64,000 bases of DNA, from contig NZ_QBUY01000007.1 of the NCBI RefSeq assembly GCF_003121405.1, forward strand, positions 124,001 through 188,000. Direction: 5' to 3'. The translations under genes were made by a program, and so were the position numbers. The stretch is from Paraburkholderia sp. C35 (GTDB lineage Bacteria; Pseudomonadota; Gammaproteobacteria; Burkholderiales; Burkholderiaceae). Positions 63,365 through 64,000 of this stretch are shown piece by piece. Below the pieces are notes generated by a model that was not told the DNA's origin, searched no databases, and was given only the letters and a program-made list of their open reading frames with translations. Each line of letters begins with the position of its first letter. The first letter of the stretch is position 1.

Positions 63365-64000
63365 TCAGTCTTTATAGCTCGCGTCGATTCTATCGGCCTT
63401 GCGCACGAGCGCATCGAACACATCCTGGCCTGCGCCATAGCGCGCGTCGAATTGCAGCGCGTCGCGCGAGCACTGCTCGGCGATGTTTTCAGGCACGGGC
63501 CGCGCGCGGCCCATCGCCAGCGTCGCGACCTGAATCTCGCATGCGCGGTTCAGTGTCCACAAAATCGCGAATGCCTGCGGCAAGGTCGTGCCCCACGCCA
63601 GCAGCCCGTGATTGCGCAGAATCACCGCCTGTTTCGTGTCGATATGTTCGACGAGGCGCGGCCCTTCCTCTGCGTGAATCGTGATGCCTTCGAAGTCGTG
63701 ATATGCAATGCGCTCATGCAGTTGCGCGCTATAGAAGTTGGTCTGCTGCAAGCCGTCTTCCGAGCACGCGACAGCCACACCCGCCGTGGTATGCGTATGC
63801 ATCACGCAATGTGCGTCGGGTATGCCTTCATGCAGCGCGGCATGCACGGTGAAGCCGGCGGGATTCACCGGGTACGTCGAGCCATCGAGAATGCGCCCTT
63901 GCGCATCGATCTTCACCAGATTGCGCGCGGTGACCTCACTGTAATGCAGCCCGAATGGATTGATCAGAAACTGCTTCGCTCCGCCAGTCACGGTTTCGGG
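63365..64000 (-). CDS. Class II aldolase/adducin family protein (5' end beyond window)
   Basis: The frame runs through the right edge, so the N-terminus is missing; 211 residues are visible. Zinc-binding HTHTTAGVAVAC and the later ILRNHGLLAWG are the family's metal motifs. Members are fuculose-type aldolases, ribulose-phosphate epimerases or decarboxylases. It likely forms an operon with the ketopantoate reductase-like gene. Confidence 0.9.
   Translation of the reverse strand, partial: PETVTGGAKQFLINPFGLHYSEVTARNLVKIDAQGRILDGSTYPVNPAGFTVHAALHEGIPDAHCVMHTHTTAGVAVACSEDGLQQTNFYSAQLHERIAYHDFEGITIHAEEGPRLVEHIDTKQAVILRNHGLLAWGTTLPQAFAILWTLNRACEIQVATLAMGRARPVPENIAEQCSRDALQFDARYGAGQDVFDALVRKADRIDASYKD

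Overview
The window looks like chromosomal DNA of a Burkholderiaceae bacterium, most likely Paraburkholderia or a close relative. The clues are high GC with strong G/C third positions, a DyP peroxidase/encapsulin pair, a monomeric NADP isocitrate dehydrogenase, an Aae-type efflux operon, and a ~0.6 kb inverted-repeat element of a kind I associate with that genus. The genus assignment is inference.

Left edge (1-3.6 kb): the 3' two thirds of a very large multidomain ATPase/GAF/PAS/histidine kinase gene. From about 3.6 to 26.7 kb the window is accessory DNA of lower and more mixed GC. In order it holds: an IS91-type element (tyrosine integrase plus HUH/Y2 transposase) next to a short broken gene; a serine recombinase-ParB-RepB three-gene cassette followed by a perfect palindrome; HAD phosphatase-like genes (one broken), a ParS/MbcA-type antitoxin-like gene and a run of small unknown genes with two tandem paralogues; an XRE regulator; a 1.6 kb stretch with no convincing gene; and a complete Tn7-like transposition module read right to left. 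That module is TnsA-like nuclease, separate HTH protein, DDE transposase, TniB/TnsC ATPase, TniQ zinc protein and a tyrosine-recombinase-fold protein that has lost its catalytic residues. It matches the tniCABDE plan of Tn6022-like elements, in which the last protein (TnsF) is a target selector. Two unknown genes follow at 25.3-26.6 kb.

From 27 kb to the right edge the DNA looks like ordinary chromosome. It carries a DyP peroxidase with an encapsulation tag and its encapsulin shell; NAD formate dehydrogenase with a LysR regulator and an M24 peptidase; a molbindin preceded by a ModE-like palindrome; a beta-propeller protein; an SnoaL-like protein; an XRE-cupin regulator diverging from an MFS/amidase/RidA/FAD-oxidoreductase operon; a MarR-controlled aromatic acid efflux operon (FUSC, DUF1656, HlyD, NodT-type outer membrane factor); an alpha/beta hydrolase and an MFS exporter; the mirrored repeat; isocitrate dehydrogenase; an MBL-fold enzyme; DUF899, GST-like and DOPA-dioxygenase-like genes; a squalene/phytoene synthase; an ABC exporter; a yybP-ykoY (Mn2+) riboswitch ahead of a CaCA-family exporter; a serine/threonine dehydratase; a P450; a ketopantoate reductase; and a class II aldolase cut by the right edge.

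No tRNA, rRNA or CRISPR array was seen. The most interesting parts are the Tn6022-like module, with a split transposase, a TnsA lacking its usual lysine and no comM beside it, and the ParA-less ParB/RepB recombinase cassette with its palindrome.
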